NCBI GenBank assembly: GCA_046726315.1
Contig: JBKPAG010000029.1
Coordinates: 16,618-80,617 of the forward strand
Reading direction: 5' to 3'
Length of the DNA: 64,000 nucleotides
DNA from: JACVRX01 sp046726315
GTDB lineage: Bacteria; Actinomycetota; Actinomycetes; Jiangellales; Jiangellaceae
The notes beneath the pieces were generated by a model that saw nothing but the letters and a program-made list of their open reading frames with translations, was not told the origin of the DNA and searched no databases. Numbering within the stretch: position 1 is the first letter of the stretch; each line of letters starts with the position of its first letter. The position numbers and the translations under genes are program-made. Below are positions 42,548-50,599 of the stretch, piece after piece.

Positions 42548-43215
42548 CGCCGACCCGCCCCTTCCACGAGCGGCAAGGACTCCACTCGGCTGGTGTCCCA
42601 CGGTCGGGACAACCCGCCGACCTCGAGAAGCCCGCTCAAGACATCGGCCGTGAACCCCCACACCAACAGATCACCGACCCGGAAGGCCGGCCCGGCGTAA
42701 CCGCTGGGGTGGTGCACACGCAACCGATTGGCGGGTTCGACCAGGTCGGCAAGTGGGACTCGGTGCACTGACGCTACCTCGGCGTCGTCGACGACGGCGA
42801 CCGGAGAGGGCACCCGCCACCATGCGAGAACCGGGGTGACAACGTATCCGCCTGCCGGCAGCCACAGGTCCGGCAGGGTCGCAAGCACGTCGACACCCGC
42901 CGGGTCGAGGCCCGTTTCCTCGCGGGCTTCCCGTAGTGCCGTGTCGGCAGGACCGTCATCGTCGGGGTCGACCACGCCGCCCGGAAACGCCGGGGTTCCG
43001 GGGTGCCGGCGCAGACCCACGGCGCGCTCTATGAGGAGCACGTCGGGCACGCGCCGGCCGTCGACGACGGTCTCACCGAACAGCGCCAACACCGCCGATG
43101 CGCGGCCGGCACCGGGTTGGGGCGCCGCATGTCGCGACAGGTGTTCGACCCGGACACCGCCGAGCGCGTCGACGATTGTCCGCAACCAGCCGGGCGGCCG
43201 CCCGGCGTCACTCAT
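42544..43215 (-). CDS. Nudix hydrolase, CoA pyrophosphatase type
   Basis: 223 residues. The upstream motif LLIERAVGLRRHPGTPAFPGG followed by the Nudix box (GGVVDPDD...TALREAREETGL) fits the NudL/PCD1 group that splits CoA into phosphopantetheine and 3',5'-ADP; Asp at the first Glu position is usual there. Overlaps nth and marP by 4 bases on each side, forming an nth-nudix-marP operon as in mycobacteria but without the thioredoxin-like gene found there. Confidence 0.88.
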   Translation of the reverse strand: MSDAGRPPGWLRTIVDALGGVRVEHLSRHAAPQPGAGRASAVLALFGETVVDGRRVPDVLLIERAVGLRRHPGTPAFPGGVVDPDDDGPADTALREAREETGLDPAGVDVLATLPDLWLPAGGYVVTPVLAWWRVPSPVAVVDDAEVASVHRVPLADLVEPANRLRVHHPSGYAGPAFRVGDLLVWGFTADVLSGLLEVGGLSRPWDTSRVESLPLVEGAGRR

Positions 43216-43919
43216 TCAGGCCCCTTCAACAGCCTGGCGGCGGTGTCCGGGTCGGTGGGTCCCTCTCCGTATGACGGACAGAGCCGGGCGAGCGCACACG
43301 CGCCGCAGGCGGGCCGCCGTGCGTGGCAGCACCGGCGACCGTGCCAGATCAGCCGGTGCGACAGGATCGTCCACTCCGGCTTCGGAATCAGCGCCGCCAC
43401 GTCGGCTTCGACCTTGTCCGCGTCGGTGTTGACCGTCCAGCCGAATCGGCGCGCGAGCCGCTTGAAGTGGGTGTCGACCGTGATGCCGGGTACGCCGAAC
43501 GCGTTTCCGAGCACGACGTTCGCCGTCTTGCGGCCGACGCCTGGGAGAGTCACCAAGTCCTCGAGCCGGCCGGGAACCTCCCCGTCGAACCGCTCGACCA
43601 GGGCCTGCGACAACCCAATGATCGACTGCGTCTTGGCCCGAAAGAATCCCGTGGACTGGATGATCGCCTCGACGTCGGCGCGATCCGCGGCCGCCAGATC
43701 GGCCGACGTCGGGTATTTCGCGAACAGTGTCGGCGTGACCATATTGACCCGCACATCGGTGGTCTGCGCCGACAAGACGGTGGCAATGAGCAGCTCGAAC
43801 GGGGAGGTGAAGTCGAGTTCGCAATGCGCATCGGGATAGACCAGTGCCAACTCACGATTGATACGCCGGGCCCGGCGGACCAGCGCTAGGCGCGACTCCG
43901 GGGACGCAGCGGCGGGCAT
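43212..43919 (-). CDS. nth: Endonuclease III
   Basis: 235 residues. Helix-hairpin-helix LPGVGRKTANVVL with catalytic Lys, catalytic Asp in TVDTHFKRL, and the Fe-S loop C-x6-C-x2-C-x5-C (CHARRPACGACALARLC). It removes oxidised pyrimidines and nicks the abasic site. The first gene of the nth-nudix-marP run; 130 bases separate it from the divergent crp. Confidence 0.96.
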   Translation of the reverse strand: MPAAASPESRLALVRRARRINRELALVYPDAHCELDFTSPFELLIATVLSAQTTDVRVNMVTPTLFAKYPTSADLAAADRADVEAIIQSTGFFRAKTQSIIGLSQALVERFDGEVPGRLEDLVTLPGVGRKTANVVLGNAFGVPGITVDTHFKRLARRFGWTVNTDADKVEADVAALIPKPEWTILSHRLIWHGRRCCHARRPACGACALARLCPSYGEGPTDPDTAARLLKGPE

Positions 43920-44049
43920 CGCCCCAGCCTAAGAGGTCACCGACGGCGGCGGCGCCGGCGCTCTGTTCCCGTCCCATGCTGGCCGATGATCCGCCATGAT
44001 GAGACCGAGAACGTTCGGTAGCCCACGGGTCGTGGACAAGGAGGCGCTC

Positions 44050-44724
44050 GTGGACGACGTGCTGCGCAGTGCGCCGCTGTTCCGCGAGCTCGACGACGAG
44101 GCCGCCGCCGCTTTGCGGTCGTCGATGGTCGAGGTCCGCCTGGTTCGCGGCGAGGTCCTGTTCCGCGAGGGCGACGAGGGCGACCGCGTCTACGTCGTCA
44201 TCAGCGGCAAGATCAAGCTCGGCAAGACGTCCCCGGATGGGCGGGAGAACCTGTTGGCCCTGCTGGGCCCGGGGCAGATGTTCGGGGAACTGTCGGTATT
44301 CGATCCCGGGCCGCGCAGCGCCACCGTCACGGCCGTTACTGACACGACCCTGCTCGGACTGGGCCATACCGATCTTCTCCCGTGGCTCACCGGTCGACCC
44401 GAGGTGGCGCGTGGCTTGCTGCTCCAGTTCGCTCAGCGGCTGAGGCGATCCAACGACACCCTGGCCGACCTGGTGTTCTCCGACGTTCCCGGCCGGGTGG
44501 CCAAGCAACTGCTGGAGCTGTCGACGCGGTTCGGCGTTGTCTCGGATGAGGGCGTCCGGGTCGTACACGATCTCACTCAGGAAGAGCTGGCTCAGCTGGT
44601 CGGCGCCTCGCGCGAGACCGTCAACAAGGCGCTTGCCGACTTCGCCGGACGCGGGTGGTTGCGGCTCGAGCAGCGGTCGGTCGTGCTGCTCGACATCGAG
44701 CGGCTGCGCCGCCGTGCGCGCTAG
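44050..44724 (+). CDS. crp: Crp/Fnr-family cAMP-responsive regulator
   Basis: The GTG at 44050 is five bases after a perfect AAGGAGG (44038-44044), giving 224 residues, the same as Mtb Crp (Rv3676); an ATG at 43996 would add 18 residues. cAMP pocket GELSVFDPGPRSATVTAV, hinge, and HTH LTQEELAQLVGASRETVNKALADF. Likely a global regulator. Confidence 0.93.
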   Translation: MDDVLRSAPLFRELDDEAAAALRSSMVEVRLVRGEVLFREGDEGDRVYVVISGKIKLGKTSPDGRENLLALLGPGQMFGELSVFDPGPRSATVTAVTDTTLLGLGHTDLLPWLTGRPEVARGLLLQFAQRLRRSNDTLADLVFSDVPGRVAKQLLELSTRFGVVSDEGVRVVHDLTQEELAQLVGASRETVNKALADFAGRGWLRLEQRSVVLLDIERLRRRAR

Positions 44725-44785
44725 CGCTCCGAAGCCCACGTCTGCGTCCTTTCGTGCCGCCGCCACTCGATGTCGAGCTGCACGC

Positions 44786-45535
44786 TCACCCACTGTCTTC
44801 GGTGAGGTAGTCGAGTTGGGCGCGGACGGATAGCTCTGCGGCGGGCCACAGCGCCCGGTCCACATCGGCATAGACGATTTCGACGACCTCGCCGGGTGAC
44901 CGGGCTCCGGCTGCCAGAGCCGCACGCACCTGGTCGAGGCGTTCGCGCCGGTGGGCGAGGTATTCCGCTGCGACCGCGGCGACGTCGGGTCGGACCGGGC
45001 CGTGGCCGGGAAGCAACACCAGGCCCCGTAATTCGCGGAGGCGGCCCAGGGACTGCAAGTACGGGCCGAGCCGGCCATCCGGGTGGGCGACGACGGTGGT
45101 GCCCCGGCCCAAGATGGTGTCGCCCGTGAGGACGCCGGCCTGCTCACCGGCGCGAACCACGAACGACATCGAGTCGACCGTGTGGCCCGGCGTGTGCAAC
45201 ACCTCGATGTGCAGCCCGGCGATCTCGAGAGTCGCGCCGCCGACGAGTGGGGCGCCGCCGACACATAGCCGTGGGTCCATTGCGCGGACCGGGGCGCCGG
45301 TCATCTCGTAGAACCGGCCGGCTGCCTCGGAGTGATCGAGATGACCGTGGGTGAGCAGCGTTCCGGCGACCGGCCCCAGCGCCGCGACTGCCCGCAGGTG
45401 CCCGTCGAGCAATGGCCCTGGATCGACCACCACGTTTTCCGACCCAGCAGACAACACATAGGTGTTGGTGCCCTCCAGCGTCATCGGACCCGGGTTGTCG
45501 GCGCGCACGAGCCGGCACCACGTCGGAAGCATCAC
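44786..45535 (-). CDS. Metallo-beta-lactamase fold hydrolase (LACTB2-like)
   Basis: 249 residues, GTG start overlapping the Nudix stop. Zinc motif LLTHGHLDHSEAA, then VLHTPGHTVDS, LTGDTILGRG and LLPGHGPVRPD. Similar proteins include the endoribonuclease LACTB2; the order (Rv3677c, convergent with crp) is conserved. Substrate unknown. Confidence 0.87.
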   Translation of the reverse strand: MMLPTWCRLVRADNPGPMTLEGTNTYVLSAGSENVVVDPGPLLDGHLRAVAALGPVAGTLLTHGHLDHSEAAGRFYEMTGAPVRAMDPRLCVGGAPLVGGATLEIAGLHIEVLHTPGHTVDSMSFVVRAGEQAGVLTGDTILGRGTTVVAHPDGRLGPYLQSLGRLRELRGLVLLPGHGPVRPDVAAVAAEYLAHRRERLDQVRAALAAGARSPGEVVEIVYADVDRALWPAAELSVRAQLDYLTEDSG

Positions 45536-46395
45536 GTCCGATCACCCGGGTCGTCGCCAGGAAACGCGGCCTCGCCGGGAAGCACCAACCTGATCTCTCC
45601 GGCTTGGTCGACCCAGCCTGGCATGACAGTTTCGATCGAACGGTTGTCTGCGGCGGCCATGGCGTCGGCCACTGTTCTGACGGAGGCGAGCTGGTCGAGT
45701 ACAACCCACGTCGGCGGCAGCATGACGGCCTGGCCGCTCTCCGCGGCGGCGATGGCGTCGCGCGGTCGAACCCAGGCTGCCCGGTCGGCTTCTCCCGACA
45801 CGTCCCGCGCCTGCTGACCGTCGGGCAGCGCCGCGAGAAAGAACCAGGTGTCGTACCGGCGCGGCTCGAACCGTGGCGTGACCCAGTGCGCCCATGGCCG
45901 CAGCAGGTCGGCTCGTACGGCGAGACCACGCCGCTCGAGCACGTCGGCCAGCGTCACCTTCCGGGCGACCAGTGCTTGCCGGGCACCGTCCCACGCCGCT
46001 CCGATGGGCACGATGGGCGACCGGTCCGGCAGCGAGGCCAACATGACGCCGGACTCCTCGAACGTCTCGCGGATGGCCGCACACACATATCCCCGGGCCG
46101 CTGGTTCCGCCGTGCCCAGCCGGCTCGCCCAATCAGCCGGAGACGGCCCTAGCCAGCCAACCGCCTCGTCGGCACCGTCATGAGCGTCGACCGCGCCCCC
46201 TGGGAACGCCTGCATGCCGCCGGCGAACGCCATGCTCTGCAACCGGCGCAACAGGTAGACCTCGAGACCGGCGGTCGCGTCGCGAACCAGCACGACCGTG
46301 GCGGCCGGTCGCGCCGTGACCGGCGTCAGCCTCCCGGCGACGAACTCGCGAGCCCGCTCGGCATATGCCGGCGGCAGGGAGCGCGACGAGGGCAC
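45532..46395 (-). CDS. Nudix hydrolase, NUDT19-like
   Basis: 287 residues. The Nudix box is split: AFPGGAVDAHDG near residue 65 and AAIRETFEESGVML near 110, with an insertion between, a layout seen in NUDT19-like enzymes that act on CoA or related pyrophosphates. It lies between RidA and the metallo-beta-lactamase; the three minus-strand genes overlap or almost touch and probably form one operon. Confidence 0.8.
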   Translation of the reverse strand: MPSSRSLPPAYAERAREFVAGRLTPVTARPAATVVLVRDATAGLEVYLLRRLQSMAFAGGMQAFPGGAVDAHDGADEAVGWLGPSPADWASRLGTAEPAARGYVCAAIRETFEESGVMLASLPDRSPIVPIGAAWDGARQALVARKVTLADVLERRGLAVRADLLRPWAHWVTPRFEPRRYDTWFFLAALPDGQQARDVSGEADRAAWVRPRDAIAAAESGQAVMLPPTWVVLDQLASVRTVADAMAAADNRSIETVMPGWVDQAGEIRLVLPGEAAFPGDDPGDRT

Positions 46396-46398
46396 AGC

Positions 46399-46857
46399 TC
46401 AGCCAACTTCGACGACGAGCTCCACCTCGACCGGCGCGTCTAGCGGCAGGACCGGCACGCCCACGGCGCTGCGGGCATGCTGCCCGATGTCGCCGAAGAT
46501 CTGGCCGAGCATCTCACTTGCGCCGTTGACGACCTGCGGCTGGGCGGTGAACGCCGGGTCGGACGAGACGAACCCGACGAGCTTGACGACGCGCGTTATC
46601 GCCGACAGGTCGCCCACCTGAGAGCTGATGGCGGCCAGCGCGTTGAGAGCGCACTGCCGGGCACACTCGTAACCCTCCTCGGGGCTGACGCCGGCGCCGA
46701 CCTTTCCCGTGTGTATCAGCTCGCCATCGCGCAAGGGGAGCTGACCAGCTGTGTAGACGTACGACCCGGTACGCACCGCCGGAACATAAGCCGCGACCGG
46801 AGCCGCAACCGGCGGGATCGTCAGCCCGAGCTCGGCCAGGCGTTCCTCAGGAGTCAT
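46399..46857 (-). CDS. RidA-family protein (Rv3678c-like)
   Basis: 152 residues from ATG 46857 with GGAGAAAG ahead. YjgF/RidA fold with VRTGSYVYTAGQLPLRDGEL, ECARQCALNALAAI and VVKLVGFVSSDPAF. RidA proteins hydrolyse reactive enamine/imine intermediates. This longer subfamily (about 150 residues) lacks a clear Arg at the classical position, so deaminase activity is uncertain. Its start overlaps the end of the DUF4177 gene by 11 bases. Confidence 0.88.
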   Translation of the reverse strand: MTPEERLAELGLTIPPVAAPVAAYVPAVRTGSYVYTAGQLPLRDGELIHTGKVGAGVSPEEGYECARQCALNALAAISSQVGDLSAITRVVKLVGFVSSDPAFTAQPQVVNGASEMLGQIFGDIGQHARSAVGVPVLPLDAPVEVELVVEVG

Positions 46858-47011
46858 TCGGCTTTCTCCGCTTGAGGTAAGCGACGACGTTCTCCGGGTT
46901 AGGGCCGGGCACGACCTGCACCAGCTCCCAGCCGTCCTCGCCCCAGTTGTCCAGAATCTGTTTCGTCGCGTGCACCAGCAGCGGTGCAGTCGCGTACTCC
47001 CATTTCGGCAT
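46847..47011 (-). CDS. Small DUF4177-like protein
   Basis: 54 residues from ATG 47011: MPKWEYATAPLLVHATKQIL, then WGEDGWELVQVVPGPNPENV and a basic C-terminus. The pattern (KWEY... GWELV... KR) is that of DUF4177 proteins found just ahead of this RidA gene in other actinobacteria. The 11-base overlap implies coupled translation. Role unknown. Confidence 0.85.
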   Translation of the reverse strand: MPKWEYATAPLLVHATKQILDNWGEDGWELVQVVPGPNPENVVAYLKRRKPNDS

Positions 47012-47038
47012 GCCGGCGAGCCTAGTTGTTGCGGGTCA

Positions 47039-47524
47039 TCAACGTGGTGACGCAGTTTCAGGATCGCCCAGAACCGCCCGGGTGTCGCCGTGATCAAGCC
47101 GGGACATGACGAAGGGGCGGCTCTCCGGCTGGGAGTGTGTGGGGTTCAACGCGTCAGCCAGCTTGCGCATGGCTGACGCAGCGCTCTCGCTCGCACTTGG
47201 CCCGAGCACCGCAAGGGTGGACATCATGGCGGCCACCTCCCGCAGATCGAACCCGATGGGAAGCACGGCGCCGGTGCGGAGGAGGCTCACTCCGCCTCCG
47301 CGGCCTTGGTACGCGTGCAGCGGGATCCCACTGTGACGGAGTCGCTCGACGTCGCGTGCGACCGTCCGTGACGACACGCCGAGTTCGCGCGCCAGCTCCC
47401 CCAGCTGTATCCGCTCACCGCAGGCGGCGTGCAACCGTTCGATCAGAGCCTGCTGGCGCTCGACCCGCCGCAGAGCCAGGTGTCCGTCGCGGGAGGACGC
47501 GGCGAGCCGGGTACCTCGATCCAC
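47039..47524 (-). CDS. HTH_11 (YafY-like) regulator, short form
   Basis: 161 residues from GTG 47524; a GTG at 47464 (VERQQALIERLH) is an alternative. Winged helix at ~20-80 (IQLGELARELGVSSRTVARD, RHSGIPLHAYQGRGGGVSLL). YafY-type regulators usually continue into a ~200-residue WYL ligand domain, which is missing; the stop may reflect truncation. Divergent from the NTF2-like pseudogene, its likely former target. Confidence 0.68.
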   Translation of the reverse strand: MDRGTRLAASSRDGHLALRRVERQQALIERLHAACGERIQLGELARELGVSSRTVARDVERLRHSGIPLHAYQGRGGGVSLLRTGAVLPIGFDLREVAAMMSTLAVLGPSASESAASAMRKLADALNPTHSQPESRPFVMSRLDHGDTRAVLGDPETASPR

Positions 47525-47581
47525 ACGCCCGTGCTAAAAGCCGGCACGGGCCTGTCGGGTTTGATTCGTATCGTGACTGCC

Positions 47582-47939
47582 ATGACAGATGCCAGCGACA
47601 CGGCACACCAGTTCTTCGAGCGCTATGCAGCCGCGCTATTGGCCCGAGACGAGAAGGCGATCGCGGACATGTACGCCGTCCCCTCGCTGATCTTGTTTCC
47701 TGGCAACTCGATCCCCGTCAGCAATGCCAGCCAGACTGAGGCGTTCTTTGCCGCCTCCTGGAGCCAATACGACGGAGTCGACACGCTCGACAAGCAGATC
47801 GTTCATGGGCGAGGCACCGAGCAGCATCTGGGCCGATGTCACCTGGTCCTACCACGGCCAGGCGCGAGAGCGCTTCTGCTACCAGCTCGTTAAAGCAACC
47901 CGCGGGTACCGCATCGCGGTGCTTACGCCCATGGCATGA
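47582..47939 (+). pseudogene. NTF2-like (SnoaL-type) protein with one frameshift
   Basis: ATG 47582 opens MTDASDTAHQFFERYAAALL... to ...TLDKQI. The cognate frame then moves by one base at about 47800-47805 and continues as MGEAPSSIWADVTWSYHGQA... to VLTPMA and TGA at 47939. Both halves clearly belong together (NTF2-like beta-alpha cone). A single extra base breaks it: either a real frameshift or a sequence error. Small-molecule binding or isomerase roles are typical of the fold. Confidence 0.75.
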
Positions 47940-48006
47940 AGGCCATGGTCGACGCTTGAGTCGGGCCGGGAAGCGGGCCCGCGAATTCACCGCGAGAATC
48001 GTCGGC

Positions 48007-48786
48007 GTGCGATCGGATTCGCGTGACGTGCTGACCCGTCACGCTTCACCGCCCGACGTGGTGGTGCGATATGGCCCGCGTGACGACCAGGTTGTCGACC
48101 TGAGACTGCCCGGGCAGACGGGTGCACCGCTTGTGGTCTTGCTGCACGGCGGGTTCTGGCGGGTCGCCTGGGACCGCAGACACCTCCGCCCGATGGCCGA
48201 TGGGCTTGCCGCGGCCGGGTTTGCGGTAGCCATGCCGGAATACGCGCGGACGGGCGACGGCGGCGGTTGGCCCAAGACCTTCGACGACGTCGCACTCGCA
48301 ATCGCTGCACTTCCGGCTGTGCTCACTGCAGCAGTCGGCGATGCCGTCGATCCGACCACGATCGTACTGGCCGGCCATTCCGCCGGAGGCCAGCTTGCCC
48401 TGTGGTGTGCGAGCAAGCGACCGCCCGCGGAATACGCCGGCGTTTTCGCGCTGGCGCCGGTTGCCGACCTGACCGAGGCCTTCCGGCTCGACCTTGACGC
48501 CGGCGCTGTGCTCGAGCTGCTCGGAGCTGGGCCCGAGCAGGCACCGGATCGCTACGACCAAGCCGATCCCTGCCGCCTACCGGCGCCGACAGTGCCGGTC
48601 GTCGTCGTACACGGCGCCGACGACGCCACCGTCCCGCCAGAGTTGTCTCGGCGATATGTGGCGCATTCCGGGGCGAAGCTGCGCCTCCTCGACGGGGTCG
48701 GCCACTTCGAGCTCATCGACCCCCAGTCTGCGGCCTGGCCAACGGTGCTCGAGGCCATCGAGGGCATCGTTCCCCCTCTTACCTGA
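48007..48786 (+). CDS. Alpha/beta hydrolase, kynurenine formamidase-like
   Basis: 259 residues from GTG 48007; an in-frame upstream extension has no convincing site. Oxyanion motif HGGFWRVAWDRRHLRP, nucleophile elbow AGHSAGGQLAL, Asp in VHGADDATVP and His in GVGHFELID complete the triad. This HGG-type group includes kynurenine formamidases and esterases. Its 3' end overlaps that of the convergent Lrp gene by 8 bases. Confidence 0.82.
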   Translation: MRSDSRDVLTRHASPPDVVVRYGPRDDQVVDLRLPGQTGAPLVVLLHGGFWRVAWDRRHLRPMADGLAAAGFAVAMPEYARTGDGGGWPKTFDDVALAIAALPAVLTAAVGDAVDPTTIVLAGHSAGGQLALWCASKRPPAEYAGVFALAPVADLTEAFRLDLDAGAVLELLGAGPEQAPDRYDQADPCRLPAPTVPVVVVHGADDATVPPELSRRYVAHSGAKLRLLDGVGHFELIDPQSAAWPTVLEAIEGIVPPLT

Positions 48787-49309
48787 CCGCGCCGCTCACT
48801 TCGCCCCAGCCGACGCCACGGCCCTCGTGCTCGTCGAAGATCAGCCAGGTACGAGTGCCGCGCACGCCCGGAACGTCCTGGATCCGCTCTAGGACGACAT
48901 GCCGCAGGGCTGCATTGTTGGGGGCCCGTACGAGCGCGAGCACGTCGAAGTCGCCTCCGACCAGCGCGAAGTGCTCCACGTACGGCAACGCACTGAGCGC
49001 CGCAGCAACCTCGCGCCAGGTGTTCTGCTGGATTGTCAACAGGACATACGCACTCGTCCCCAGGCCCGCACGCTCGGGGTCGATCTGAGCGGCATATCCG
49101 GTGATCACTCCTTCCCCCACCAACCGGTCCACCCGTGCGTACGCATTGGCCCGGGACACGTGTACGCGTTCGGCCAGGGTGCGAATCGAGATGCGCCCGT
49201 CATGGGTCAGTTCACCGAGGATCCGGTGGTCGACGTCGTCGAGGGCTCGGGCCGAACGTCCGGTACGCCAGGTGTGACTGCGCTGCAGGTGAGACGCTTG
49301 GTCAGTCAT
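48779..49309 (-). CDS. Lrp/AsnC-family regulator of the bkd operon
   Basis: 176 residues from ATG 49309, set by GGAGGGCGGAG. N-terminal HTH (VDHRILGELTHDGRISIRTLAERVHVSRANAYARVDRL) and C-terminal RAM domain (VEHFALVGGDFDVLALVRA). Divergent from the 2-oxoacid dehydrogenase operon, like BkdR in other bacteria; ligand probably a branched-chain amino acid. Confidence 0.88.
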   Translation of the reverse strand: MTDQASHLQRSHTWRTGRSARALDDVDHRILGELTHDGRISIRTLAERVHVSRANAYARVDRLVGEGVITGYAAQIDPERAGLGTSAYVLLTIQQNTWREVAAALSALPYVEHFALVGGDFDVLALVRAPNNAALRHVVLERIQDVPGVRGTRTWLIFDEHEGRGVGWGEVSGAVR

Positions 49310-49332
49310 CTCCGCCCTCCGTAGCCATCTGT

Positions 49333-49367
49333 CACAGTTTTCGGCCAACTGTGGAGATGTCCATCTC
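49333..49367. promoter_or_regulatory. Two adjacent palindromes between the Lrp gene and bkd operon
   Basis: CACAGTT (49333-49339) and AACTGTG (49347-49353) form an inverted repeat with a 7-base spacer, directly followed by GAGATG-TC-CATCTC (49354-49367). They lie in the 117-base divergent promoter region and are good candidates for the Lrp-type operator. Confidence 0.6.
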
Positions 49368-49426
49368 ACTGGGCGCAGGATCAGTAGTCAAACCAGGGGG
49401 ACACCGTTCCATGGGTTGGGTGACTC

Positions 49427-50599
49427 ATGACTATGCAGGCAGAGCACCGGACCGGCTCGAGTCGGCCTCGTCCCACTGCGACCGACACCGGCGGACCGGC
49501 ACAGCTGGCAACCCGCCTGCTACCGGCGGGGACGCCCGTCCGTTTCCTCGATGACACCGGACGGCCAGCACCGGGCGACGAGCGCGCGGGGTATGAGGCG
49601 CCGCCCACCAGCCTGCTGATCGAGGGACACCGGCGGATGGTCATCGGACGACGCTTCGACGCCCAAGCCACGGCGCTGACCAAACAGGGCCGGCTGGCCG
49701 TCTATCCGTCCAGCCATGGGCAGGAGGCCTGCCAGATCGGTGGCGTGCTCGTCCTGCGGGAGACCGATTGGATGTTCCCGACCTACCGCGAGTCGATGGC
49801 GCTCGTCGCCCGCGGCATCGACCCGGTGCAGGCACTCACGCTGCTTCGCGGCGACTGGCATTGCGGCTACGACCCGATGGCCACCCGCACCGCTCCCCAA
49901 TGCACACCGCTTGCGACCCACAGCCTGCATGCCGCCGGCCTGGCTTACGCTGCCCGCCGGCGGGGCGAGGACACCGTAGCGCTGGCGTTCGTCGGCGACG
50001 GGGGCACGAGTGAGGGCGACTTCCACGAGGCGCTGAACTTCGCCGCCGTGTTCCGTGCCCCGGTGGTGTTCCTGGTGCAGAACAACCGCTATGCGATCTC
50101 GGTGCCGCTGGCCAAACAGACCGCTGCGCCGTCGCTGGCCCACAAGGGCGTCGGGTACGGCGTCCGCAGCGAACAGGTCGACGGCAACGACCTGGTGGCG
50201 GTGCTCGCAGTGCTGCAGCACGCCGTTGAGTCCGCCCGCGCCGATGGACGGCCGTTTCTGATCGAGGCACACACGTACCGCATCGAGGCCCACACCAACG
50301 CCGATGACGCGACGCGATACCGCGATGCTGCCGAGGTGGCGGCATGGGACGCCCGGGACCCGATTCGCCGGCTCGAGACGTTCCTCCACGACTCCGGCGA
50401 TCTGGCCGACGAGGATATCGGCGCCACGCGTCAGGAAGCCGAGACTTTTGCCAACCGGCTGCGCGAGCGGATGAACGAGGATCCCGTGGTCGATCCCGGC
50501 GAGTTGTTCAGCCACGTGTTCGCCGAGCCGACACCGCAGCTGCGCGAACAGCGCAGATGGCTGCGCGAAGAGCTCGCCGCTCGGAGCGACGACCGATGA
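49427..50599 (+). CDS. bkdA: 2-oxoacid (branched-chain) dehydrogenase E1 alpha subunit
   Basis: 390 residues. Thiamine diphosphate motif FVGDGGTSEGDFHEALNFAA with ...FLVQNN, and phospho-loop-like IEAHTYRIEAHTNADDATRY. Decarboxylates branched-chain 2-oxoacids and passes the acyl group to E2. Pyruvate dehydrogenase activity cannot be excluded, but the E1ab-E2 order with Lrp favours the branched-chain role. Stop overlaps the E1 beta start (ATGA). Confidence 0.88.
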   Translation: MTMQAEHRTGSSRPRPTATDTGGPAQLATRLLPAGTPVRFLDDTGRPAPGDERAGYEAPPTSLLIEGHRRMVIGRRFDAQATALTKQGRLAVYPSSHGQEACQIGGVLVLRETDWMFPTYRESMALVARGIDPVQALTLLRGDWHCGYDPMATRTAPQCTPLATHSLHAAGLAYAARRRGEDTVALAFVGDGGTSEGDFHEALNFAAVFRAPVVFLVQNNRYAISVPLAKQTAAPSLAHKGVGYGVRSEQVDGNDLVAVLAVLQHAVESARADGRPFLIEAHTYRIEAHTNADDATRYRDAAEVAAWDARDPIRRLETFLHDSGDLADEDIGATRQEAETFANRLRERMNEDPVVDPGELFSHVFAEPTPQLREQRRWLREELAARSDDR

